A program made the translations under genes and the position numbers. Shown piece after piece: positions 7,474 through 14,489 of a stretch of DNA of 64,000 nt (position 1 is the first letter of the stretch; every line of letters begins with the position of its first letter). The stretch spans positions 172,362 through 236,361 of the forward strand of contig NZ_SBLC01000001.1 of NCBI RefSeq assembly GCF_004054105.1, given 5' to 3'. The notes beneath the pieces were generated by a model. It worked only from the letters and a program-made list of their open reading frames with translations. It ran no database searches and was not told where the DNA came from. The DNA comes from Falsigemmobacter intermedius (GTDB lineage: Bacteria; Pseudomonadota; Alphaproteobacteria; Rhodobacterales; Rhodobacteraceae).

Positions 7474-8100
7474 TCAGCCCTGTGGTTCACGAACACCTTT
7501 GCGCCAGTCGGCCGGCAGGATGAATTCTCCCGCCCAGATCCCACGGCGGGCAGCTTTGGCCCGCGCCTCATGCGCGACATAATCGCGGCCGTACTGCGGA
7601 GCGGCCACCGCATGGCCTTCTTCGACCAGCCAGGCATTCAGATTGAGATCGCCCTGAAAGCAACGCCCGACGATCCGCCCATAGCGGTCGCGCCCTGTCT
7701 CTTCGCAGCGCACCGTACGGCGCTCTGTCCGGTTTTGCAGCGCAAGGGCCGCCGCCTGCCCGCAACGCCACTCCACGCCGCCTTTCCAGCAGCGCTGCGC
7801 GGATTCCGGGGCATCAATGGCATGCAGCCTGATGCGTTGCTTATGAATGTCGATGGTATCTCCGTCGATGACCGTCGCAATCCCCTGCAGGCCCGGGGCC
7901 TGTGGCTGGAGAGTGTCTGGCAGGTGTTTTTGCAGTTCCTGAGCGGCACGGCCCTTCAGGCCCTGGAAGGCCTCATCGAAATTTTTGGGCAGTTTCAGGT
8001 CGGGCAGGGCGAAAAACAGCCCCGCCATCCCGATTGCGGCCGCCCAGACAAGTGGTCCCGCCCGAAGGCGGCGGTTCAGATGACGTTTAAGCTTCTTCAT
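7474..8100 (-). CDS. SNase-like (thermonuclease family) protein, membrane-anchored or secreted
   Basis: A 208-residue protein with a basic N-terminus and one hydrophobic segment (residues 15-32) that acts as signal or anchor, a linker, then a staphylococcal-nuclease OB fold from about residue 70. The active-site elements are visible: VIDGDTIDI (Asp79, Asp81 and Thr82, Ca2+ side), RIRLHAIDAPE (Arg91 and Glu99) and GRDRYGRIVG (second Arg). These match a functional Ca2+-dependent nuclease. The domain contains extra Cys pairs, perhaps disulphides in the periplasm. It converges on the tRNA-Arg array. The ATG at 8100 has weak ribosome binding signal. Confidence 0.85.
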   Translation of the reverse strand: MKKLKRHLNRRLRAGPLVWAAAIGMAGLFFALPDLKLPKNFDEAFQGLKGRAAQELQKHLPDTLQPQAPGLQGIATVIDGDTIDIHKQRIRLHAIDAPESAQRCWKGGVEWRCGQAAALALQNRTERRTVRCEETGRDRYGRIVGRCFQGDLNLNAWLVEEGHAVAAPQYGRDYVAHEARAKAARRGIWAGEFILPADWRKGVREPQG

Positions 8101-8827
8101 GCCTCCGCTTAACGCAGGGCGAGCAAAGCTTTCCAGCCGCAGGTCTGATAATCGTTAATAAATTGCTAACAGATCTGTGACGGCCGGGTCGTGGGGAAGA
8201 GAGCTAATTGAGAAATATATTAAATTTTCTTTATATGATCATTAATAGTAGATTATGACTGTTTAATAATAACCGTCATCTATTGGTCTTAAGGGGCGCA
8301 GCCCTGACCGCTCAACTCTCAGGCTGCCTCAGAACTTAGGTAAAAAGCTGTGACTATCGCCCTCTGCCGGAGAGCCCGGATCTGATGCCCATCAGATCCG
8401 GGATGTTGATCGCACGGGTAAAGCGATGTGCGGGGCGGTGACGGACCTATTCCAGCGCGGCTGGTGTAAGTGAAGCAAGCAACATCCGGACGCGCGGCTT
8501 TGTCTTTTTGCCATGCTCTCGCGTTATTCGCCGGAAACCATTCCTCAAAGAATCTGCAGCCGTCTGGCCGACCAGTTGCCTCCCGAAAGTGAGCGACCAT
8601 GAGTATCTGCACTCTGAGTGCACGGCTTATCCGATCCTTATGGGAGCGGCAGCCAGAAGGTTATATGGTCCTGCATACCCATAATTACGATATTAAGTTG
8701 TAATCATAATTAAGTTATTTTGATAAAATAAAGAATCCAGACCAGTCCCGCCGGTCTGAAGTCAATTTAATTTTTCACAGAAAATCTGCCTTAAGGGCAG
8801 GGGCACAACGCAGCGGCCCGGAAACGA
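8101..8827. other. gene-free, partly AT-rich gap between nuclease gene and tRNA-Lys pair
   Basis: No convincing protein gene. Two AT-rich patches (about 8145-8280 and 8665-8790) stand out in an otherwise GC-rich chromosome and flank a GC-normal block with a perfect palindrome at 8375-8402. An open frame on the minus strand (8319-8612) shows no recognisable family or ribosome binding site. The gap may be a decayed insertion between two tRNA clusters. Confidence 0.6.
8375..8402. repeat. 28-nt perfect palindrome
   Basis: Arms 8375-8387 and 8390-8402 pair over 13 bp with a 2-nt centre. There is no T run on the plus side, so it is not a classical terminator. It could be a protein-binding site or a remnant of a mobile element end. 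Confidence 0.7.
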
Positions 8828-8860
8828 CAAAAGCCGCAGCAATAATGCTGCGGCTTTTTG
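8828..8860 (-). terminator. terminator after first tRNA-Lys (minus strand)
   Basis: 10-bp stem (8832-8841 with 8846-8855). The arm ends in a T run on the minus strand, just past the tRNA 3' end at 8866. Confidence 0.85.
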
Positions 8861-8865
8861 TAAAG

Positions 8866-8941
8866 TGGTGAGCCCGACAGGATTCGAACCTGTGACCCAC
8901 TGATTAAAAGTCAGTTGCTCTACCAACTGAGCTACGGGCCC
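8866..8941 (-). tRNA. tRNA-Lys(TTT), copy A
   Basis: A 76-nt cloverleaf on the minus strand: acceptor GGGCCCG/CGGGCTC (one G-U pair), D arm GCTC/GAGC, anticodon loop CTTTTAA with TTT at 8908-8906, T loop TTCGAAT, and encoded CCA at 8868-8866. Confidence 0.97.
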
Positions 8942-8955
8942 ACTTTGTAAGCGTT

Positions 8956-8984
8956 GATCTACAGCTTGTTACGGCTAAGGTCAA
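8956..8984 (-). promoter_or_regulatory. promoter of tRNA-Lys copy A
   Basis: On the minus strand TTGACC (8984-8979), a 17-nt spacer, TAGATC (8961-8956), ending 14 nt before the tRNA. Confidence 0.7.
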
Positions 8985-9050
8985 GCGCTGCTTCAACTTT
9001 TTCCCTGCGACAAACGTGCCGATCGGAAAAAAGGTTCCACGTAAAATGAC

Positions 9051-9080
9051 AAAAGCCGCAGCAAAAATGCTGCGGCTTTT
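9051..9080 (-). terminator. terminator after second tRNA-Lys (minus strand)
   Basis: Stem 9054-9063 with 9068-9077, nearly the same sequence as the terminator at 8832-8855, with a T run on the minus strand. Confidence 0.85.
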
Positions 9081-9088
9081 TGTATAAG

Positions 9089-9164
9089 TGGTGAGCCCGA
9101 CAGGATTCGAACCTGTGACCCACTGATTAAAAGTCAGTTGCTCTACCAACTGAGCTACGGGCCC
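9089..9164 (-). tRNA. tRNA-Lys(TTT), copy B
   Basis: Identical in sequence to copy A, 223 bp upstream of it in transcription order, with a separate promoter and terminator. Confidence 0.97.
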
Positions 9165-9182
9165 ACCGTTTCGGTGAGGGGT

Positions 9183-9211
9183 GATCTATAGTCGGGGTCG
9201 GGTGCGGTCAA
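9183..9211 (-). promoter_or_regulatory. promoter of tRNA-Lys copy B
   Basis: On the minus strand TTGACC (9211-9206), 17-nt spacer, TAGATC (9188-9183): same hexamers as copy A, different spacer. Confidence 0.7.
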
Positions 9212-9273
9212 CCCGCAAAAAGGAAAATTCCTTCCTACTGGTGAAAAAAATGCGATGGCCCTATATGCGCCCC

Positions 9274-10101
9274 ATGGAAAACAGCGCACCCGCCCCCTTC
9301 ACCTTTATGAAGATGCACGGACTCGGCAACGATTTCGTGGTGATTGACCGCCGTCAGGGCGGCCCTGAACTGACGACCGCCCTCGTTCGGGCGATCGGTG
9401 ATCGTCACACCGGTGTGGGCTTTGACCAGCTGGCCACCATCGATCCCGATGAGGAGGCTCTCGCGCGACTGACCTTCTGGAACTCTGACGGCTCTCTCTC
9501 CGGCGCCTGTGGCAATGCCACACGCTGCATCGCGCGCCATCTCATCAATGAGACCGGGCTTAAAAGCTTCAACCTGCGGACCGAGCGCGGTTTTCTCGCC
9601 TGCGAAGACGCGGGCGACGGTCTGACGCGGGTGAATATGGGGGCGCCCCTGACCGAGTGGCAGGATATCCCCCTCAGCCATGCCATGGAGACCCTTCACC
9701 TCGACATCCCCGGTGACCCGGTCGCCACCGGCATGGGCAACCCGCATCTGACCTTCTTTGTTGACGATGCAGAAACCGTTGATCTTGCAGGTCTTGGAGC
9801 AAAGTTCGAACATCACCCCTTCTACCCGCAGCGCACCAATGTTGAGTTCGTTCAGGTCCTCGGCCCCAATGCCATCCGCCTGAAGATCTGGGAGCGCGGC
9901 GCGGGCATCACGCTTGCCTCGGGCACCTGCTCCTGTGCAGCGGCTGTGGCTGCGGCACGACGTGGCCTTACAGAGCGGCGCGTAACCGTTTATGTCGATG
10001 GCGGTCAGATCGGCATCGACTGGCGCGACGACGGGGTCTGGATGACGGCCCCCACGGCACATGTCTTTACCGCAACCTTTACTCCGGACTTTCTGTCATG
10101 A
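9274..10101 (+). CDS. dapF: diaminopimelate epimerase, variant second active site
   Basis: DapF interconverts LL- and meso-diaminopimelate for lysine and peptidoglycan synthesis with a two-cysteine mechanism. The 275-residue product shows MKMHGLGNDFVVID (residues 12-25), WNSDGSLSGACGNATRC (catalytic Cys79) and IWERGAGITLASGTCSCAAA. In the last motif the family norm is ACG[ST]G, with the second catalytic Cys; here position 216 is Ser (codon 9919-9921) and cysteines appear at 219 and 221. The start at 9274 is the last ATG before the conserved region; two in-frame ATGs lie just upstream (9250 and 9265). The stop overlaps mtaB (ATGA), so the two are co-translated. Confidence 0.88.
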   Translation: MENSAPAPFTFMKMHGLGNDFVVIDRRQGGPELTTALVRAIGDRHTGVGFDQLATIDPDEEALARLTFWNSDGSLSGACGNATRCIARHLINETGLKSFNLRTERGFLACEDAGDGLTRVNMGAPLTEWQDIPLSHAMETLHLDIPGDPVATGMGNPHLTFFVDDAETVDLAGLGAKFEHHPFYPQRTNVEFVQVLGPNAIRLKIWERGAGITLASGTCSCAAAVAAARRGLTERRVTVYVDGGQIGIDWRDDGVWMTAPTAHVFTATFTPDFLS

Positions 10102-11366
10102 GCGTTCCTGTCTTTCATACCCTCGGCTGCCGGCTGAATGCCTATGAGTCTGAGGCCATGAAAGAACTGGCCGAACAGGCCGGGGTCAAAGGCGCGCATG
10201 TCGTCAATACCTGCGCCGTGACCGCAGAAGCCGTGCGCAAAGCCCGCCAGGAAATCCGCCGCATCCGTCGCGAAAACCCCGACGCGCCCATCATCGTCAC
10301 CGGCTGTGCCGCCCAGACAGAGCCTGAGACCTTCGCCAATATGCCCGAGGTCACCCGCGTCATCGGCAATACCGAGAAGATGCAGGCCTCGACCTGGAAC
10401 GCCATGGTCCCCGATCTCATCGGCGAGACCGAGCGGGTGCAGGTCGACGATATCATGTCGGTCAAAGAAACGGCAGGCCATCTCATTGACGGCTTCGGCC
10501 GACACCGCGCCTATGTCCAGGTGCAGAACGGCTGCGATCACCGCTGCACCTTCTGCATCATCCCCTTCGGTCGCGGTAACTCCCGTTCGGTCCCGGCAGG
10601 GGTGGTCATCGACCAGATCAAACGCCTGGTGGACCGTGGATTCCTTGAGGTGGTGCTGACCGGCGTCGATCTCACCTCCTGGGGTGCCGATCTGCCCGGA
10701 GAGCCGCGCCTCGGCGATCTGGTCATGCGCATTCTGAAACTCATCCCCGATCTGCCGCGTCTGCGGATCTCCTCGATCGACTCGATCGAGGCCGATGAGA
10801 ACCTCATGCAGGCCATCGCCACTGAGCCGCGCCTGATGCCGCATCTGCATCTCTCGCTTCAGCATGGCGACAATATGATCCTCAAGCGGATGAAGCGTCG
10901 CCATCTGCGCGACGATGCGATCCGTTTTTGCGAAGAGGCGCGCTCGCTGCGCCCGGATATCGTCTTCGGCGCGGATATCATCGCAGGCTTCCCGACCGAG
11001 ACCGAAGAGATGTTTGACAACTCTCTGCGCCTCGTCGATGACTGCGGTCTGACCTTCCTGCATGTCTTCCCCTACAGCCCGCGCAAAGGCACGCCCGCCG
11101 CGCGGATGCCCCAGGTCAAAGGCCCCTTCATCAAGGACCGCGCCGCCCGCCTGCGCGCCAAAGGTGACCAGGCCCTTGAAGCGCATCTTGCGTCGCAACA
11201 GGGTGTTATCCACCAGATCCTGATGGAATCCGCACAGCTTGGCCGCACGGGCCAGTTCACGGAAGTCAACTTCAGCATGCCGCAACCCGAGGGGCAGATC
11301 GTGACCGCGAAGATTACCGGACGCGCCGGCTCTGCCCTCACGGCCGATCAGGCTTTGGCTTTTTAA
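10098..11366 (+). CDS. mtaB: tRNA t6A37 methylthiotransferase MtaB
   Basis: MtaB is a radical-SAM enzyme that adds a methylthio group to t6A37 of tRNAs reading ANN codons. The 422-residue product has the three UPF0004-domain cysteines (LGCRLN, NTCAVT, TGCAAQ; near residues 11, 39 and 73) that bind one [4Fe-4S] cluster, then the radical-SAM CxxxCxxC in QNGCDHRCTFCIIPFGRG. A central TIM-like barrel follows, with LHLSLQHG and PRKGTPAARMPQV. The C-terminal TRAM-like region is compact. It overlaps dapF by 4 nt. CRLNxxES distinguishes MtaB from MiaB and RimO. Confidence 0.93.
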   Translation: MSVPVFHTLGCRLNAYESEAMKELAEQAGVKGAHVVNTCAVTAEAVRKARQEIRRIRRENPDAPIIVTGCAAQTEPETFANMPEVTRVIGNTEKMQASTWNAMVPDLIGETERVQVDDIMSVKETAGHLIDGFGRHRAYVQVQNGCDHRCTFCIIPFGRGNSRSVPAGVVIDQIKRLVDRGFLEVVLTGVDLTSWGADLPGEPRLGDLVMRILKLIPDLPRLRISSIDSIEADENLMQAIATEPRLMPHLHLSLQHGDNMILKRMKRRHLRDDAIRFCEEARSLRPDIVFGADIIAGFPTETEEMFDNSLRLVDDCGLTFLHVFPYSPRKGTPAARMPQVKGPFIKDRAARLRAKGDQALEAHLASQQGVIHQILMESAQLGRTGQFTEVNFSMPQPEGQIVTAKITGRAGSALTADQALAF

Positions 11367-11410
11367 AATACTCTGCGGGGGTCCGGGGGCGCAAAGCCCC
11401 CGGGGCTTCA
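11362..11410. repeat. REP-like intergenic element, copy 1
   Basis: AAAATACTCTGCGGGGGTC followed by an 8-bp GC stem (11383-11390 with 11396-11403). Related pieces lie at 33986-34020 and, inverted, near 36021-36045. Confidence 0.55.
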
Positions 11411-11525
11411 AACTAAAACAGGGCCTCTCCCCTGTTTCCCTTGCAATTAAGCCATTCCGCCGCTATATCCTCTTCAACAGCGGCGTCGTCGGGGTCCAAA
11501 CCTGATGACCCACCGGAATATGCAC

Positions 11526-11549
11526 ACGGGCCGCTATGGCCCGTTTTTT
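11526..11549 (+). terminator. terminator-like hairpin just before rimP
   Basis: Stem ACGGGCC/GGCCCGT (11526-11532 with 11538-11544) followed by five T. It ends 17 nt before the rimP ATG, so it either ends an upstream transcript or acts as an attenuator of the rimP-nusA-infB operon. Confidence 0.75.
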
Positions 11550-11565
11550 GTTTTGGGGGTTCCCC

Positions 11566-12195
11566 ATGTCTGACCTGATTGCCAAAACCGCCATCGACCA
11601 GCGCCTCGCCGCTCTGGTGACCCCTGCCATCGAGGATCTGGGGTATGAGCTGGTGCGCATCCGCCTTATGGGTGGAAAAACGCGTATCCTGCAAATCATG
11701 GCAGATCGCCCGGAAGGCGGCATCAACGTGGATGACTGCGCGAAAATTTCGACCGCAGTCTCGGCGGTTCTCGATGTCGAGGATCCGATTGAAGATAACT
11801 ACACCCTTGAGGTGTCGTCGCCCGGGATTGACCGGCCGCTGACGCGCCTGAAGGACTTTGATATGTGGAACGGCTATGAGGCCCGGGTGGAAACCACCGA
11901 GCTGATTGACGGCCGTCGCCGCTTCAAGGGCTTCATTGCCGGCACTGAGGGCGATGAGGTTCTCATCACCCTCGATGAGGGTGGTGAAGAGGTTACCATT
12001 GGTCTGCAGTTTGAATGGCTCTCCGATGCCAAGCTCATCCTCACCGATGAGCTGATCGCTGAGATGCTGCGCCAGCGCAAAGAATCCGGTGCCTTTGATG
12101 GCGCGGACGTCGACGAATCCGGCTTCGAAGACATCGAGACGGAAGATCACGAAGATGATGACGGGGAAGAAACCCCGGCACCGACCCGGCACTGA
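11566..12195 (+). CDS. rimP: ribosome maturation factor RimP
   Basis: RimP is needed for 30S subunit maturation. The 209-residue product has the N-terminal alpha/beta domain ([20 protein letters not shown], about residues 25-44) and the conserved [14 protein letters not shown] (near 84-97), then an SH3-like C-terminal domain. It ends in a long acidic tail (residues about 175-209, rich in Asp/Glu), an extension common in Rhodobacteraceae. The ATG at 11566 was chosen over one at 11536 because the latter would translate through the terminator-like hairpin. nusA starts 12 nt after the stop. Confidence 0.94.
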   Translation: MSDLIAKTAIDQRLAALVTPAIEDLGYELVRIRLMGGKTRILQIMADRPEGGINVDDCAKISTAVSAVLDVEDPIEDNYTLEVSSPGIDRPLTRLKDFDMWNGYEARVETTELIDGRRRFKGFIAGTEGDEVLITLDEGGEEVTIGLQFEWLSDAKLILTDELIAEMLRQRKESGAFDGADVDESGFEDIETEDHEDDDGEETPAPTRH

Positions 12196-12207
12196 CAGGA
12201 GCCCGCA

Positions 12208-13818
12208 ATGGCCATTACCTCTGCCAACCAGCTTGAACTTCTGCAAACCGCTGAGGCGGTCGCGCGCGAGAAGATGATTGACCCTGACCTGGTGATCCAG
12301 GCCATGGAAGACAGTCTCGCCCGTGCCGCCAAGTCGCGGTATGGCGCGGATATGGATATCCGTGTGAAGATCGACCGCAAAACCGGTCGTGCCACCTTCG
12401 CACGCATCCGCACCGTGGTCGAAGATGACGCGGTCGAGAATTATCACGCACAGCTGACCGTCAAGCAGGCGAAGTCCTATCTGGCAGATCCGCAGATCGG
12501 CGATGAAATCATCGACGAAGTGCCGCCGGTTGATCTGGGCCGCATCGCGGCACAATCGGCCAAGCAGGTGATCCTTCAGAAGGTCCGCGAAGCTGAGCGT
12601 GACCGTCAGTACGAAGAGTTCAAAGACCGCCAGGGCACCATCATCAACGGGACCGTCAAGCGCGAAGAATACGGCAATGTCATCGTCGACATCGGTCGTG
12701 GCGAAGGCATCCTGCGTCGCAACGACAAGATCGGCCGCGAAAGCTACCGCATCGGCGACCGCATCCGCGCCTATGTCAAAGACGTGCGCCGCGAAGCCCG
12801 TGGCCCGCAGGTCTTCCTGTCGCGGACCGCGCCGGAATTCATGTCCGCGCTCTTCAAGATGGAAGTGCCGGAAATCTATGATGGCATCATCGAGATTAAA
12901 GCCGTGGCCCGTGACCCGGGTTCGCGCGCCAAGATCGCTGTGATCTCCTATGACAACTCGATCGATCCGGTCGGGGCCTGCGTCGGTATGCGCGGTTCGC
13001 GCGTTCAGGCCGTGGTGAATGAGCTTCAGGGCGAGAAGATCGACATTATTCCGTGGAATGCGGATGTGGCGACCTTCCTCGTGAACGCTCTGCAGCCGGC
13101 AGAAGTCTCGAAAGTGGTCTTCGATGAAGATGCGTCGAAAATCGAAGTCGTGGTCCCGGATGAGCAGCTTTCGCTGGCTATCGGCCGTCGTGGTCAGAAC
13201 GTGCGCCTGGCCTCGCAGCTGACCGCGCTTGATATCGACATCATGACCGAAGCCGATGAATCGGCCCGCCGTCAGGCTGAATTCGCCGAGCGGACCAAAC
13301 TCTTCATGGACACCCTTGATGTCGATGAGATGATGGCGCAGCTGCTGGTTGCTGAAGGCTTCACCAACCTCGAAGAGGTCGCCTATGTCGAGCTCGATGA
13401 GCTGCTTGGCATTGACGGCTTTGACGATTCGACCGCGTCTGAGCTTCAGGCCCGTGCCCGCGACTTCATCGAAGAGCAGGCCCGCAAAGCCCTCGAAGCC
13501 GCCCGTAAGGCCGGTGTTGAGGACAGCCTGATCAACTTCGAAGGCCTGACGCCCCAGATGCTGGAAGCGCTTGGCAAAGACGGCATCAAGTCGCTCGAAG
13601 ACTTCGCGACCTGCGCCGACTGGGAACTGGCCGGTGGCTGGACCATGGAAAATGGTCAGCGCAAGAAAGACGTGGGCATCCTTGAGCAGTTCGACATGAA
13701 CCTCGAGGAAGCACAGACCCTCATCATGACCGCACGTGTCATGCTGGGCTGGGTGGATCCGACTGAGCTGGAAACCGCCGACGAAGACGTTGAAGAAACC
13801 GAAGAGGACGAAGCCTGA
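12208..13818 (+). CDS. nusA: transcription termination/antitermination factor NusA
   Basis: NusA binds RNA polymerase and nascent RNA and modulates pausing, termination and antitermination. The 536-residue product has the N-terminal polymerase-binding domain (1-125), S1 domain (about 135-200), KH1 and KH2 (about 200-345, with VGACVGMRGSRVQAVVNEL and LAIGRRGQNVRLAS), and C-terminal helix-hairpin-helix repeats (from 365), ending in an acidic tail. AGGAGC lies just upstream of the ATG. It is the second gene of rimP-nusA-ylxR-infB. Confidence 0.97.
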   Translation: MAITSANQLELLQTAEAVAREKMIDPDLVIQAMEDSLARAAKSRYGADMDIRVKIDRKTGRATFARIRTVVEDDAVENYHAQLTVKQAKSYLADPQIGDEIIDEVPPVDLGRIAAQSAKQVILQKVREAERDRQYEEFKDRQGTIINGTVKREEYGNVIVDIGRGEGILRRNDKIGRESYRIGDRIRAYVKDVRREARGPQVFLSRTAPEFMSALFKMEVPEIYDGIIEIKAVARDPGSRAKIAVISYDNSIDPVGACVGMRGSRVQAVVNELQGEKIDIIPWNADVATFLVNALQPAEVSKVVFDEDASKIEVVVPDEQLSLAIGRRGQNVRLASQLTALDIDIMTEADESARRQAEFAERTKLFMDTLDVDEMMAQLLVAEGFTNLEEVAYVELDELLGIDGFDDSTASELQARARDFIEEQARKALEAARKAGVEDSLINFEGLTPQMLEALGKDGIKSLEDFATCADWELAGGWTMENGQRKKDVGILEQFDMNLEEAQTLIMTARVMLGWVDPTELETADEDVEETEEDEA

Positions 13819-13844
13819 TCTCAGGCTTCGGGATGTGACGTAAG

Positions 13845-14489
13845 ATGACCCGTGGTGGCAAAGAGAAGATGCAGGATGACCCCGAGCGCAAGTGTATTGC
13901 GACCGGGGAGGTCCAGCCGAAAGCCGGATTGATCCGCTTTGTTGCGGGTCCCGGCGGCGAGCTGTGCCCGGATCTGCTCGGAAAGCTGCCCGGGCGCGGT
14001 TTTTATGTCGCATCTGAGCGCGCAGCTCTTGAAAAAGCGGTCAGCAAGGGCCTTTTCTCCCGTGCTGCCCGCACTCAGGTCACCGTTCCGCCGGATCTCA
14101 TCGATCTGATTGAACGGGGCCTGGCACGACGAGTGGCGGATCTTATCGCAATGGCGCGCAAAGCGGGCCAGGCGGTTTCGGGTCTGTCGAAGGTGAAGGA
14201 CTGGCTGGAAAAAGGGCAGGCTGACATCCTGATCCAGGCCAGTGACGGGTCGGAGCGTGAGAAATCCCGCCTTCGTCCCCCGCGCGGAACGGATGCCTAT
14301 ATCGGCTGCCTGACCGCTGATGAATTGGGTTTGGCTTTCGGCCGTGAACGTGTCATACACGGCGCGCTTGCGGCTGGTGGTCTCAACGAACGTGTTGTAG
14401 ACGAAGCGGCAAGGCTTGCGGGGCTGCGAAATGTGCAGCCGCAGGCAGGTCGGCGGCGGGACCGCCGGGAAGGAAACGAAGACGCATGA
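13845..14489 (+). CDS. YlxR (DUF448)/L7Ae-like RNA-binding fusion protein
   Basis: A 214-residue protein with two RNA-binding parts. Residues 13-85 are the YlxR domain, with [20 protein letters not shown] and [11 protein letters not shown]. Residues about 95-185 resemble an L7Ae-like fold ([20 protein letters not shown], a ribosomal-protein L7Ae/YlxQ signature). YlxR and YlxQ are separate genes in Firmicutes; their fusion is usual in alphaproteobacteria. The C-terminal tail is Arg-rich. Lying between nusA (26 nt gap) and infB (ATGA overlap) supports a role in RNA or ribosome biology, but the exact role is unknown. The ATG at 13845 was chosen, with a possible second start at 13869. Confidence 0.88.
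   Translation: MTRGGKEKMQDDPERKCIATGEVQPKAGLIRFVAGPGGELCPDLLGKLPGRGFYVASERAALEKAVSKGLFSRAARTQVTVPPDLIDLIERGLARRVADLIAMARKAGQAVSGLSKVKDWLEKGQADILIQASDGSEREKSRLRPPRGTDAYIGCLTADELGLAFGRERVIHGALAAGGLNERVVDEAARLAGLRNVQPQAGRRRDRREGNEDA

Noticed and set aside
7108..8112. A 334-codon open frame on the plus strand running through two tRNA-Arg genes and opposite the nuclease gene
   Set aside because: It translates tRNA and terminator sequence twice (the same peptide repeat appears because of the 210-bp duplication), then runs antisense to a gene with clear SNase motifs.
8319..8612. 97-codon minus-strand frame in the AT-rich gap
   Set aside because: No ribosome binding site, no recognised domain, codon pattern unlike neighbours; left as part of the gene-free region.
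11413..14013. An 866-codon minus-strand frame opposite rimP and nusA
   Set aside because: Antisense shadow of two well identified genes; composition (His/Asp/Arg rich) is typical of such shadows.
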